The notes below the pieces were generated by a model that was not told the DNA's origin, did no database searches, and saw nothing but the letters and a program-made list of their open reading frames with translations. The position numbers were made by a program, and so were the translations under genes. Positions 37,901-49,310 of a stretch of 64,000 bases of DNA are shown in pieces; the stretch's first letter is position 1; each line of letters opens with the position of its first letter. The stretch comes from Ignelater luminosus (Eukaryota; Arthropoda; Insecta; Coleoptera; Elateridae), in contig VTPC01090685.1 of assembly GCA_011009095.1 (NCBI GenBank), positions 71,869 to 135,868 on the forward strand, read 5' to 3'.

Positions 37901-40900
37901 CACCTGTGACTTAAACGAGCGATGCCCACTATCATTCGAAGCAACGTGTCCTATCCAAGCCACAAAATAATTGTATCAATCAAGTCGCTCATGTTGAAAT
38001 GCTGAAACAATGAAAGAAGATCCACTGCTTACTGTTTCTATATGAAATTGACATAACACATCAGCTAGTTGATCGGCATAAGACGGTTCATGAACAAATT
38101 TCATAGACAACTATCTAAAATGATAAAAGGCTGGTGATCTGTACTAAAAATTTCTTTTGCACCTTCATTTTCCTTTTCTGCAGTTTTCTAACTTTCAATA
38201 AAACTTTTTACTTTTCGTTTCTTAATTTTAAGTGTCCTATCTAAGATTCCAAATCATGAGTAGTGTCATTGAGAAAATCGGTTAGTATGTCACTGCTTAT
38301 GGTATTTTGCCTTTGTAATCTAGTTTTGTCATTCTGTCTCTATCTATCGAGGTATCTCTAAAACCACAAACTATGAAATTTGTTTTCGGTTCAACTGTAT
38401 TCAAATTCAAATATTTCGAAATCAACTAATCTTCCTTACAAACGTTTTAACACTCTTGATAGTATTTGCAACGGTGAGGTTGAGTAACTAGGACTGTGAT
38501 AGATCTAGATAGAAATGCACTTTGGTACTGTTATAGTAGCGTGATAGTAGTTGTAATGGTCTTCAAATACTGTAAACCCTGAATCTGTAACTAAAATTGT
38601 ATGCGGCCAAAGAAGTTAGGAAATATAACCATCACTATTGACTGAATTTTCTCTGGTAGAAAGTAAATGATAGAGAGATTTAGCTGATTGACAAGATTCA
38701 GATTAGAACCCCTAATGATACTGTTACGCTACTGAACTAAGATCTATAGATTGTCATTAGTATTAAATGGTATTGCGCAATGATTGTTTCAAGAGTAGCG
38801 AAACAGCGTTTTGAAAATCTTAGCCATAATTAGGATTTTACTGTTTTCAGTTATTCTAGAAATGAAAAATCATTCTACTGTCATTTTAGTTCGTTTATAC
38901 AAAAAAGAGTACAGACATAGAAAGTGAAACTTTAGACGCTAGAATTTTGAAGAAGTTTCATCCACATCTACATTTCTCGGACTAGAGAGTTGTTAGGCCC
39001 TTCTCAAACCCAAATAAACTCAAATTGGCCTGATTAGTTGAAGAAAGACTGTGTATCTGGATTTCTTTAGTTTGGCAAATTTCCATATCTCCAGATGAAG
39101 ATTATATCGAAACAAAACTTTTTTCTTTAGAAAGCAAATTTGTTTGTCTGCTCTTGGTACAATTTGAAAATCTCTCACTTTCATATATGTTTTCACCAAT
39201 GGATAAATGAATTCGCAAGTCGAGTTTACCTTGCTACCACCATTTACAATGATGCTTATTTCTCTACTGGTCATGGGCATAGATCAGAAAAGCGCAACAC
39301 GTCGACAATATCTTTGTTGTGTTATCAAATACTCTTGGAATTTATGTAGTTCTCTGGATGTGGATCGCAATTTTATCTTGCAATACTTAAAAAATACCAA
39401 TGCAGAAAAGAATTAAATCGATTCAGAAGAATTAATCAAAAAACCACCCACCGTTTTAGTAACTATTCTGTAGTAAAGATATTATCTTCTTGCAATATTT
39501 AGCATTCGATTTCATAATAGTATCTTGGATATTTTGATGATTTTATCTTCTTGACTGTTATAGCTTGCAACCAAATTTTCTTTACTAAATTGGTAGGATG
39601 TAAAAATGACGATATTTTAAAAAATGCTTCTATTTTATATTGAAATTCTGCGTTTTACGATTTCAACAAATATATCTAGTTATAACATCCTTTATTTATT
39701 TTCTTACGTATTTATTAATTTTAAATATTGACTAGTCAGTATTGAATATTTTATAAGAGAGAAAAGAACATTATGCCTTAAATTCTGAATACAAAATAGG
39801 ATCCCACCATGAACATTCCAAATACGGTCGAGGGAAGGACTTGCCGGAACCCAGGTAAACGTTGAGGCTAATCTGTTAATCTTCTAATCCCTTCAATCTC
39901 TTAAGCTTTTTTCAGTTGTAGGCTACACATCACAGACCTGAACGTCATTCTCTTAGAAATATTTAACTTTTTATAGAATTTGTTATACTCTTGATAGAAA
40001 GATGTAAGGTTTTGAAGGGATTTTTGTTCTTAGAAATTATTATTACTTTCCTTCTCGGAAGCCGTATCTGTTTATTTTTTCCAAAGTTAACTTTGATGGT
40101 AAAGTCAGCGAGATGAATTCGCAATTTTCAACTACTTGCATTCATTTTATATTTTATGTTGGTTAAGATACTTAAACACATAAATTTTATACGCTTTTAA
40201 TGGTAGGAAATGACCAAAAGAGATAAAACGAAGTGGTAGGATATTTTTAAATTTCAAGTTTGAACATTTAACCAGATTAACAAAATATAAGTTTTAATTT
40301 TAAGTTAGAATGTACAAATAAATTAAAAAGATACACGAAAAGTATAAGCAAAGGAAAATTGAGCTTAAAAACAGTCGTTTTTCCATTGGATCATCATTTT
40401 TAAGGGAGATGCTTCTATATTTTTAAATTAGTTCATTCTGATTTATTATCGTACAAATTAGCGTGTTCAGTACGTAACGACGGACGAATAATAGGGATCA
40501 TTCGGTGTACGTGCGGATAACCTGTTGTTTGTTGATTTACTTTTGAAAAATTCAATCGGAGATAATACCCATTTATATCGTTGTTTTGCGAATACAATTG
40601 CACGCACTTTATTGACTACGTCATTAATGTAATTTTAACATAATAAGCAAAAAGAAAATTTTGTATATGAATTGGAATAAATATTTTTAAATATTTTATG
40701 CAGAGAACGTAACTAAAACAGAATAGGCTATGACGACTTTGCTAAGAAACAAAACAGAAAACAAATGCTTTTGAAAGTTGCCAGTCACAGATGTCACTAT
40801 GCTCAATTGAGTGCATCTAACCTCAAGTTATTTAAAAATTTAATAACTCGTACAATCTTGTAGCGCAAACAGAATTCAAATCAGTTAACTAGTTATACAA

Positions 40901-43900
40901 CGATACCTCTCGTTTTAGTAATGAAGATCGGTCGTGTTATTCTCCTTACATGCAAGTTACAAAAGGGTCCAAAATGCTGATGTAAGGTGTTTTAAAAGCT
41001 TCTCAGTTGCGAGTGAATAAATAAATGAAAGGAAGCGAGTAGCGTTATCAAAGACAATATATATTGAGAAAGACAAGTTCATTCATGTTTCAGGAACGCG
41101 TTATGCAGATTGCATTAGAATCATCTAGTAATTCTTGAACAGTCTTTCTGACATGTTTTCAACATCTTAATAAACCAGAATTAAATTTTCACTGTTATTC
41201 AAATTTATTAAGAGCAATAATAGATCTTGTTCTATTTCCATTTTGGAAGATGATCACAAATACTGCAAAGTTTGCTGTCAAAAAACAAATTGGCAGTGAA
41301 TGCCAAATCTGGCATGTTGACGATAAAGAGAAAATCGCGCTACAAGAGATCTACTCCGTACCAATGGCACCGAACGAGAAGTCGCTATCATTGTGAAGAG
41401 TGGTTTGGGAAAAGAATTCTGCTGCAGATATTTATTCAAGATAGACAATACGAGACTTCTAATGGTTGATAAAAAAATCTAGTACGAACGTATGTCTCTT
41501 AGTATAAAAAAGCAGGGAGATACTCTCATTAGAACATATCGATGGAACCATAAAACAGTTACACATTGCAAAATAATTTTGACAGAATCTAAATATCCCT
41601 TTAGGTTCATATCAATTGATCTATGGGTTAACAGAGAACCTTTTACGTTCAAGGCTTTCTGATTTGTCTAGTGTTATTAGTTTGTCAGAATGGAAGGAAT
41701 ATTTCAAATGCAATTCTCTTGTCAATGTTGTTTCGTAGAATTAACATGATTGATGCTAAGTTATAAATCAGTACACTTCAAGTCAATGTTTATTAGTATT
41801 GCTGACATGTCTGTGGAGAAATTATTTGCCACTGCTTAAATCTCTGACAAGGAATTAGGAGGTTCAAGAAAAAAAACTTTTAATATCATAAGATTATTTT
41901 GTGCTCTTAGCTTGTTTCTATATCCAATGAATTTTTCTTTTTTTTTATAAAAAAATCGCTTGTTAACTGAAGGAACAAGAAAAGTGCAAGAATTAACGAA
42001 CTTTTTATAAAATTCAAGATTATTTGTAAACTTAATCAAGTACAAACTAGACTGTTTTGAGAGAGAACCTACTGAACACAGAAACAGTTTAGATGAAGCA
42101 AGATTATAATTTATCTTTGATGGTATTTCTAAAACATATTTTCAATTTCTCTTATTACGTAATAAACTAAAAGTCTTTTATGGATGAAAGCAGATTATTC
42201 GTAATACCAGAATGTAATGATAGCGTCGGACCGGCTGACGACTATTTACAATAATAGAGTTGGAATTCTAATTGAATTCGAATTCGCAGTGACATAGCAA
42301 TATAAATTAAGTAAAGTATGCACAAATACGAACTGCGTTTTTAATAATAAAATTTTTTAGCAGCTTATACCAGCGATGCCAATTCATTGATAGTAGCATT
42401 TAATTAACAAAACAAACAAGGTAAAAAACAAAATTTGGACCTTTAAAATCTATTTGTCTGAATAAATGCGAGTTTAAATATTTATATATGAAATTTTATT
42501 ATGCAATAGTGCACAACCATGCGAGTGGAAATTTATTCTGTAAAAACTGCCTATCGAAAATATAGATCAACAAATGAATTTGACGTCATTGCGTTTAAAT
42601 ACTGTTGAAGACGCATTAAGGAATATTTCTTCTACGTACAAAGTTTGGTTTCCATTAAATTAATTAAGAAGGACAAATCAATAACCTGTTGCAAAATCTG
42701 AGCACGATTATCATTTCTACATCTAATTTATTTTGATTTCGTCCAAATCATGAAATAGTTTTCATTTGTTAGTTTAGACAAGCTTGGGTTTTAAAATTGC
42801 AAATATAGACAATTCTATTAAACTCTTTTAAGTGTTCACAATAAAAAAAACCAGCGCCTATTTATTACACACGGAATGGTTGCTCTATTTATTTGTCTAC
42901 TAGTTTGATCCATTCCGTTCACATTTGTTCTAAAAAGGGATAATTCACCCCTACCCCACTCATCAATTATTAATTTGTTATGCAACCTCTAGTTATTCAA
43001 ATCAAATAAGCTGGTAAGAAAGGCTTGCTCAGAAAAAGTTCTATTTAATGCTTGCACAAATGATACTGTATGGGCTGTCTTTGAAATAAATCCAGCTCTT
43101 GGAACGCTGAAGATTGCAGGCAAAAAATCTTCTACTAAAACAGTAACGGTAATTTATCTTTAGGGATTTGTTAGCCTTATTTTCCAGACAGACACCGTTC
43201 GTATAATTGTAAGATACCTTCAAATTCCTAAAAGTATTTTTACCTTATTTGAGCAAAAAGATTACATGACCTCAGGAATGAAAACCTATGAAATGTAACA
43301 CACTTCAGTTACGAATCTTCAATCAAGGTATACCAGACAGTTTCGAAAATCGAAACAACTGTCTAATTCAGAATCACAGAACATTCTAAGATTGTCCCAT
43401 ACAGGAAGAATTATCTTGCTACTACCTTTGATATTACCCTCTGAGTCCTTGAAACTAAACCACCAAAACAATTTTAAGCAGCAACGCTTAGTTTAGACAT
43501 TTCTAAATGTCAAAGATAGCTGTCAATGTCTTTGCAAAAATCGCAAAAGTAGTATCCCTACTCGAAAATGAGAAATATCTATGGTTCATTATGATTAAAG
43601 ATTTGTTTTAGAAAAAAGTATAAAAGAAAGCTCTATAATGCTATGGATCGAAAATCAACACTTGATACAAACATTTCTCGACTGCCACACCCCGTTAGAT
43701 CACTCTAAGCCGTGCAGATGTCTGACCAAACAGTGGCAAATAGAAACAGATTGATATTAAACTCAAAAATCCATTTGTACATTTTGTTTTACAACGTGAT
43801 GTAAGCAGGACATAAATCTGCTTTAATTCAAATCAATCTAACAGTGTTTTGGTTCTTACAAACTGGTCTAGGTTGTTGAGTAAAAGCAGCACTCACTCAG

Positions 43901-46900
43901 ACAGTTGGAATACTCTAGTAAAATTGCAAGCATAGAAAATTGAGCAGAAATGTTGAAGCATTCGTATTTCTATTCTTTGAATTCTTAGTCCGATATTATT
44001 GAGAACATCTGCTATTGTTATTGAAACTAATCTATCCAAAAACCGAAAGATCTTCTTTTCAATCTTAAATATAAAGATACAGGTCAAATGTTTTATTGTT
44101 CTAGTAAAACGTTTCCTGTATATTTTACCAGCCTACAGCACATTTTTGATCTATTCTTTACTGCTGAATTTGATATTGAAAACTTTGCTAAACATATTAT
44201 TTTGCAACAAAATTTGATTAGTAACCCATAAGTACTAATGTTAGATGAATTGATTGCAAATCCTTAAACGATTTATTCCTATAACAAGACAGTATTCTGT
44301 AAAATGATCACTGAAGAAGTCGTCCGCGGGGTAGATATTGCAACCGTCTTTGTTTTATCTACTTAGATACTCAGTATTCTTTCCTATTTGGTTAAGTTGG
44401 CAAAAATATAACATATTAGTAAAAGAAAATTTGAAACACACTAACATCATGAATATGTTGTTTTAACAGAAAAACTACCCCGTCAAAATATCTCTGACAA
44501 AATTGTTCCATCAAATAGTTGAAATAATAGTTATGCAAAATGACTTAAAATTACAAAAAACTCAAATCAACCTTTACAATACAAATGATCACTTTTATGG
44601 TTTGAGCGTGAACAACTTTGGGTCGTTTTGATCGAACCGTTTTGTCATGGGTTAGTCTGTTAGTGTTGTTTTGACAAGCCACCGATAGCACTATTACAAC
44701 TTGCCATTGCCGCCAAAAAGCTTAAAGAAGGTGCTTTCTGACCAAAAGTTCCCACACCTACAGAAAATTAAACGTCAAGATGTGAATGAAAATTGGATAA
44801 GTCATAGCAGCGTTCATTAAAACGTAGAACGATAGAGCAAAGAAAAATCAGTTTTTGGTAAACTAATGTAATGACTGATACTGAACTCTGGATACAAGAA
44901 TAATTTAAAAATTTCTCTTTAAAAAAAAGAAATGCTAAAAAATGTGAAGATTTGTCACAGTAGGATTGAAAACATTATTAGACTTGTAGCCAATCACTAC
45001 AGAGGATTTACATGTATTTATTCATCAAATAATATACAGTAGAGTAAAAAGGCAAAATAACTTAAGGATTACAAAGATTCCTTGCAACATTCAATTTCTG
45101 AACTATCTCGTGCTATTACGTTTTAGACAGATGTTCGTTCATTCCTAGTAGATATTCAGAAAAACTCTAAAAGGTTAAGAAAATGTTAACATAATTAGTG
45201 TTTTCGATCAAGAGAGCTGTTTGGTTATAAGAACATAGACTAGATGACGTGTATGATCGAAAAGGAAATGCGTTCATTTAAAAAGGTTTTATATGGGCGC
45301 TAACTAAAATGAACGGAATAACAAACGAGAATTCCTCAAGGGAAAAACTAAAAGAACATTGTGGTTCAGACTCTTAAGACCTAACATTGACAAAATATTA
45401 CAATATCATGTAAAAATAGGTTATTTCAGAAATAACAAAAATAATTGTTCAAAGGACTCGTATACTGCATACAGATAACTTGATATGGTCACTATACTTA
45501 CATTTTAAAAAGACTGGTATTTGGGTATTATCAGTTTTTCAATTGTCGAAATAGTAAATTTCGATTAAAACGTTTTACATTTTTCTATTTTGACGTGTTA
45601 GATTGAAAACAATATTTTGACTGATATCGAGAATTTTGGACTTCAACCACAGTTTAGTTTTGGCATGGGGCAATTTTCATTTTTCTAGGAACCTTCACAA
45701 CTTGCACAAAAATCTAGAACGAAGATATTCAACCCATTGTCGGTCTACAAGTTCTTATGATAGATACATGAGCATTTGAGCAGACCTTTTGTGAAAAGCC
45801 AACAATAAAACGCAAAATTAGTTTGGGCATACAAACTGGAATTTAAATATTAGTCTCCTGAATATATATATTATTCAATAATTCTATAGTAAGTTACAAT
45901 TGCATTTCGGACAATGACATGTAATTAATTCTGAATAATGGATTATGTCAGTGAAAGGTTTCAATGAGGCTAACGTCAAAAATGAATTATAATTTCTATA
46001 TGATTCGTTCACCTATAAATTAGTTCATATTATTTGTTCAATGTCTAAAAGACTTTTTTTTCGGAAAAATGAAATCTATATCACTGTTGCATTTATTTTT
46101 CATAAGATGTGAAATTGACTAATAATATTTACTAATGGGAAAAATACTTTGGATGAATGATCAATCGTTTACAATTGTTAATTCAGTTATTTAACAATAA
46201 ATCAGAACACTTTAGGTTAGAAAATATTGGAAACTTAATGATATAACATTTTTGACGATTTTGACCATATCATTGGTTTGGAGGAAAAAACGTCTTGGTA
46301 ATAAAATTAATCACTTAAAACTTCCAAAAAACAACTAGTCTCAATAATTTATCTCTTTTCATTAGTTCTTAATATAGTAATAGTATATAGAGACGGGTTG
46401 TTGATTATAGGGTCGAGATCTATAAGTTACTTTATGTCTCTTTTATGTCACAAGTTCCCATTCATTGTTGTTCAACGGACATTTCATGTTCTTAAGGGCC
46501 TGGACGTCGTCCTATAGACGGTCTGAAATTTGTATTCCTTCAAACCTTCCCATTGTTTTACAGTTATTTGGCATCTAAACTATAATTTTGCAAACTAAAT
46601 AAATGGCGTAAAAATTCATCCGGTTCAATACTGGTAATATGACAGTTCTAAATGTACCTACTTCCTGCGTAATATTGTGTTCACTGAATACGTACGAAGA
46701 GGAGATGCATCTGTCTGACGAAAAACAGGTTCATTTTGGGTGCAAGTTCTACAAAGTGAGTGACAGAACGATCACAGTTGTTGTGATTCCGCGAATTCGT
46801 TCACAAAAAGTAAAGCCGTCCTGAAGTAAGCAGGATCAGGATTGGAGGAGCATCGACCTGTTATAATATACCGAATCTCATCAACACAGGATACTCGACA

Positions 46901-47970
46901 ACAATGCACCCACGGTGACTTTTACGCACTACTATTCATTACATACAATATTAATTTCCCGTACAAATTTATTTAGAATTGTTTCGTTTCTAACTAAGCA
47001 CATCGAAAGATACCTACACATTTTTATTCGCTCCATATAATTACGTACAATATATAAAATATACGTATTAAAATGGAGCCATCGTCACTAGATTAATTAC
47101 ACGTTGTGAGGAAGGAATCCCTACGCACGTTACGTTTGGTCACTAATTTCCGAAATAATTCAGTCTTCAGAAACGAAATAACGAGGGCTAAAAAAGGGTG
47201 CAACGCGCTCAAGCTCGGAAAGGCTGGTTCGTTACCTGTTGGTCGGGCACCTGCAACTGTTCCCCTATACAGGATAGAAACACCCTCGCTTGTTTCCCAA
47301 GTTCCAGTGCATGGACAGTAATTTGCTAAACGTTTTTGTCGCTATTATTACTAATCCATAATTTCTTTTCGAATTAGAAACGTTTTTCCCGAGTGAAAAT
47401 AAACACAATTTGGTAACTTAACAACGTAAATTAATCTCGACCATAATGTATAAAATAAGTTTAATTTAAAAATTAATAAAAGCTAATGTTCAACAAATTA
47501 CTCATATAACAATACTAATAACTGCTAATAAAGTTTGCAAAATAATATTAAAACGTTAATTGATCGATTTAAATCCTTCGAAATAATCTCGAAATTACAT
47601 CAATGTTTATTATGGCATAATTTCTACGTGTACAATACTTTTTCACACATCTACCATTCGGATACCTGACGCATTCACATAATATTTAAATTTAGGCGTG
47701 TTATTGGATAACCCGACGGTTGTTTTATTGAGCCCATTTTGCTAGGGTTCTGATTTCAAAACAATCGGACTTCGATCAAAGGAATAATTTACAAGTCGAA
47801 TGTCGGTACCAATGTCGAGAATGAAATGAAAAAACTACCATGTAACTATTAGGTCGTAAAGGATACACATACAACCTTTTGTACGTTAGTTATCCACAAT
47901 CGACGAAGTGCGATAGGTCCAATCTCATCGATCTCGCTGTGCATACAGCTGATCCCGGATTTACTACCCT

Positions 47971-48106
47971 GGATTAACTCTGAATGCGCGGATCGGATTT
48001 CCAACCGGGTTTGCGTATATTTCGAATTAGGTTTCCAATCGGCTGAAGCGTGATTTATTTAATATCTTTTAAAAATCGCCCAAAATCATCGAGCTAATGC
48101 TAATCC
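47971..48106. promoter_or_regulatory. K50 sites near the dve 5' end
   Basis: GGATTA at 47971 and TAATCC at 48101, with a GGATTT near-match between them, lie about 0.4-0.6 kb inside intron 1 from exon 1. The surrounding sequence is CpG-richer than the rest of the intron. This is weaker than the intron 2 clusters but placed close to the promoter. Confidence 0.3.
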
Positions 48107-48459
48107 GGCTAATGAACCAAAATATTTTCAAAGAAAAATAATTAAACGCACAAAAAACACCAATAACACTAATAGCAGATATGGATTTGTTTAGGATTCT
48201 TAATAACCCTACATCGCGAATACAATAAATGCATACTCGAACGCCGCTACAATTAATAGGTAATTATTGTTGTAATACGTAAAATACCCGATAATTTACA
48301 TACTGAATAAACAGCATGTTCTAAGTAACGATCATTACGCTGGCTGACTGCATAAATAGGAATTGCTATAATTTCTCGTTAGAGAAAATCTACGTTTTTC
48401 GCGTATTTTTAAAATTAAAATTTTTCTTACAGATATGTTTTCCTATATTAAACTGATAC

Positions 48460-48555
48460 CTGTGTTCCAACTTCCGAGAGTGGAGCACTTTTTGTGTTAG
48501 CAGCAACCCAAGCCTCGGCGAAGGTCTCCATTGCACTCTGAAAGTCCATCGTCAT
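48460..48555 (-). CDS. dve: dve coding exon 1 (N-terminus)
   Basis: This exon encodes the N-terminal block, which reads MDFQSAMETFAEAWVAANTK and then a short Ser/Pro segment. It ends CAG|GTATCA at 48460, in phase 0, which fits exon 2. Two in-frame ATGs lie six bases apart, at 48553-48555 and 48547-48549. The second has A at -3 and G at +4 and is the likelier start. The first would add only Met-Thr. The block is short, acidic/aromatic and helix-prone. Its conservation in dve is recalled, not checked. The exon sits 17.8 kb upstream of exon 2, just downstream of a CpG-rich block that probably holds the promoter. The main doubt is whether another small exon lies between exons 1 and 2. Confidence 0.8.
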
Positions 48556-48762
48556 TAAGTTTTATTTATGCACAAGAACTGTTCAAATTAGTACGACATC
48601 ATATCGCAACGACAACGTGACTGAACGCGTGGAGCGCAGCGCAGTGAAGTACTACCACGCGCAAACGCCCGGATACGACTAACTTCGAACGTTGGGGCAC
48701 ATCGCACATTCTCCGGGGTTAGCTCGGGCCACCCCTTCCTGCTTGTGTTCGTCTCCCGAAGA
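48556..48762 (-). promoter_or_regulatory. dve 5' UTR and probable core promoter, CpG-rich
   Basis: Directly upstream of the dve start codons the sequence becomes CpG-rich (ACGCGT, GCGCAGCGCAG, GGCCACCCC), unlike the AT-rich introns. On the minus strand a TCAGT, the arthropod initiator core, lies at 48620-48624. It would place transcription start near 48622 and give a 5' UTR of about 67 bases. I see no convincing TATA box or downstream promoter element. The assignment rests on position, composition and one short motif. Confidence 0.4.
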
Positions 48763-49310
48763 TTGCTAAAAAACCATCACTTGCTTAATGAACTCGGCCT
48801 GCCCACTAACCAACCAGATTTGCACCATATCATTTTTAACGCCGATTTTAAGCACGTCGGATACTGGGTTTCAAGTTTTGAAATCGGCGCCAAATTTATT
48901 CCTTTTAATAGCATTCTTCCAAATTATCCACTATTAATTCTTACGCGCCCGACTAAAATTTTAGAAGATACTACCGTAACACGAAGGAAACACGACTTTT
49001 GTACATTTCTGAGCTTTTCCAATTTTTCAAAAAATTGCAAAATTTCTCGGTCACGCTTGCGCGGTAGATTGCAAAATGCGCCGCGACGTCCAAATAGCGG
49101 TGTAGGCGGAGTTGCTGGGCCGGGATAGGCGGGCTTCCATAGAGGGATGTCCTACCCGTAACAAAGGGTTCAAGCAAATTATTCATCCTCGCAGATTTCC
49201 GCAAAATAAAATACTGCTCGTTCCAGAGCGATACATACTGCTCTTTCACGGGGTCCCATATGTGGTCGGAACAGTCAACAGTAGACAAATAAACTTTCTT
49301 CTAACATAAT
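48763..49310. other. CpG-richer block upstream of dve
   Basis: The CpG-rich character of the dve 5' end continues to about 49.3 kb. Overlapping opposite-strand open frames, 48745-49128 on plus (127 codons) and 48971-49288 on minus (105 codons), are the longest outside dve and the mariner copy. Neither resembles a known protein. They are probably by-products of GC-richer, stop-poor DNA. The block may be proximal regulatory DNA or an unannotated upstream non-coding exon of dve. Confidence 0.35.

Larger units (their letters stand above)
30709..48459 (-). other. dve intron 1, 17.8 kb
   Basis: Minus-strand ends are GTATCA and TATTTGCAG. Most of it is AT-rich and CpG-poor. Items seen are a weak LINE reverse-transcriptase trace near 32.05 kb, a possible repeat end near 31.62 kb, an 11-base inverted repeat containing CAGGTG at 34.9 kb, and a CpG-richer segment from about 46.6 kb to the promoter. 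No nested gene was recognised. Confidence 0.75.
11480..48555 (-). other. dve: dve gene, coding span (five exons, four introns)
   Basis: Joining five minus-strand exons gives one open frame of 741 codons from the first ATG, or 739 from the better second ATG. Every junction has GT-AG ends and matching phase (0, 1, 0, 0). Domain order is N-terminal conserved block, Pro/Ser/Thr-rich linker, ULD, CUTL and two atypical homeodomains. That is the architecture of Defective proventriculus, the insect relative of vertebrate SATB1/2. In Drosophila, Dve is a nuclear repressor acting in midgut, proximal wing, leg and photoreceptors. The ULD and CUTL assignments rest on recalled similarity to SATB1, for example the LPV-CVVE start, the ALL-LGYS core and the C-x2-F-x2-WW block. 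Extra small or alternative 5' exons cannot be excluded. Confidence 0.9.

Noticed and set aside
41272-41469. Basic plus-strand frame of 65 codons in intron 1
   Set aside because: Arg/Lys-rich but without any recognisable domain. It is short and in AT-rich intron sequence.
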